Source: Capnocytophaga sp. oral taxon 338 str. F0234
GTDB lineage: Bacteria; Bacteroidota; Bacteroidia; Flavobacteriales; Flavobacteriaceae
Length of the DNA: 64,000 bases
Direction: 5' to 3'
Assembly (NCBI RefSeq): GCF_000192225.1
Contig: NZ_GL872413.1
Span: 1,381,473-1,445,472 of the forward strand
In this document: piece after piece, positions 63,971 to 64,000 of the stretch
How the letters are laid out: each line of letters begins with the position of its first letter
Numbering within the stretch: position 1 is the stretch's first letter
Made by a program: the position numbers and the translations under genes
Notes under the pieces: model-generated
Told to the model about the DNA's origin: nothing
The model's input: the letters and a program-made list of their open reading frames with translations, nothing else
Databases searched by the model: none

Positions 63971-64000
63971 TTAACCTACAACAATGCCGCAATTTCCATC
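63971..64000 (-). CDS. Possible 3' end of a further leftward gene (cut by the window edge)
   Basis: On the minus strand the last 30 bases read as nine codons (DGNCGIVVG) then TAA at 63973-63971, just upstream of the PfkB promoter. The position fits a gene end, but two frames are open here and the piece is too short to name. Confidence 0.25.
   Translation of the reverse strand, partial: DGNCGIVVG

Overview
The window looks like core chromosome of a low-GC member of the Bacteroidota, family Flavobacteriaceae, most likely Capnocytophaga or a close relative. The main reason is promoter type: many genes are preceded by the Bacteroidota sigma factor motif TTTG-N19/20-TAnnTTTG, and Shine-Dalgarno sequences are mostly absent. 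Gene content agrees: menaquinone synthesis, ATP-type PEP carboxykinase, SPOR and adhesin-like surface proteins, many lipoproteins, YfhO/DUF2851/DUF4834 genes and an Smr-less MutS2. The genus is an inference from style, not from a marker gene. There is no rRNA, tRNA, insertion sequence, CRISPR array or prophage that I can see.

Layout. 1-6.1 kb: an endonuclease/exonuclease/phosphatase-fold protein, a Fic protein with a Gln in place of the catalytic His, and a cdaA-DUF2851-PspC operon. 6.2-11 kb: an orphan histidine kinase, a periplasmic alkaline phosphatase, a HAD phosphatase and dusB. 11-14.3 kb: menD overlapping a macro-domain gene, divergent from sucD. 14.5-21 kb: a hydrolase, lipoproteins and a DUF4834-YfhO-(M14-like pseudopeptidase) operon, then a secreted thioredoxin. 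21-28 kb: acyl-CoA synthetase, cysS, two exported proteins and a MutS2-like ATPase. 28-29.3 kb: a solitary DUF6291-type gene between imperfect direct repeats. 29.3-37.3 kb: a HerA-like ATPase, thiL, a SPOR protein, a hydrolase, engB and a frameshifted PaaK-like ligase. 37.3-46.7 kb: a long leftward run with aroB, rluD-like, dapB, pncA, hpf and xerC-like genes. 46.8-50.9 kb: an exported protein with a second frameshift, a lipoprotein, glmM and DUF488. 51-56.9 kb: pckA, an outer-membrane barrel and a putative copper-uptake cluster. 57-64 kb: ftsY, an AAA ATPase, trmD, a ModE-like regulator, a long PurF and a PfkB kinase.

The most interesting points are: (i) a three-gene cluster with an OprC/NosA-type CxxxM...HxM copper receptor, a Met/His-rich lipoprotein and a CxxxC membrane protein, placed directly behind ftsY; (ii) two unrelated genes each broken by an A8 tract that is one A short, while A9 tracts elsewhere in the window are in frame; (iii) two apparent pseudoenzymes, Fic and M14; (iv) an adhesin-like N-terminal domain joined to a SPOR domain; (v) the menD/macro-domain overlap.
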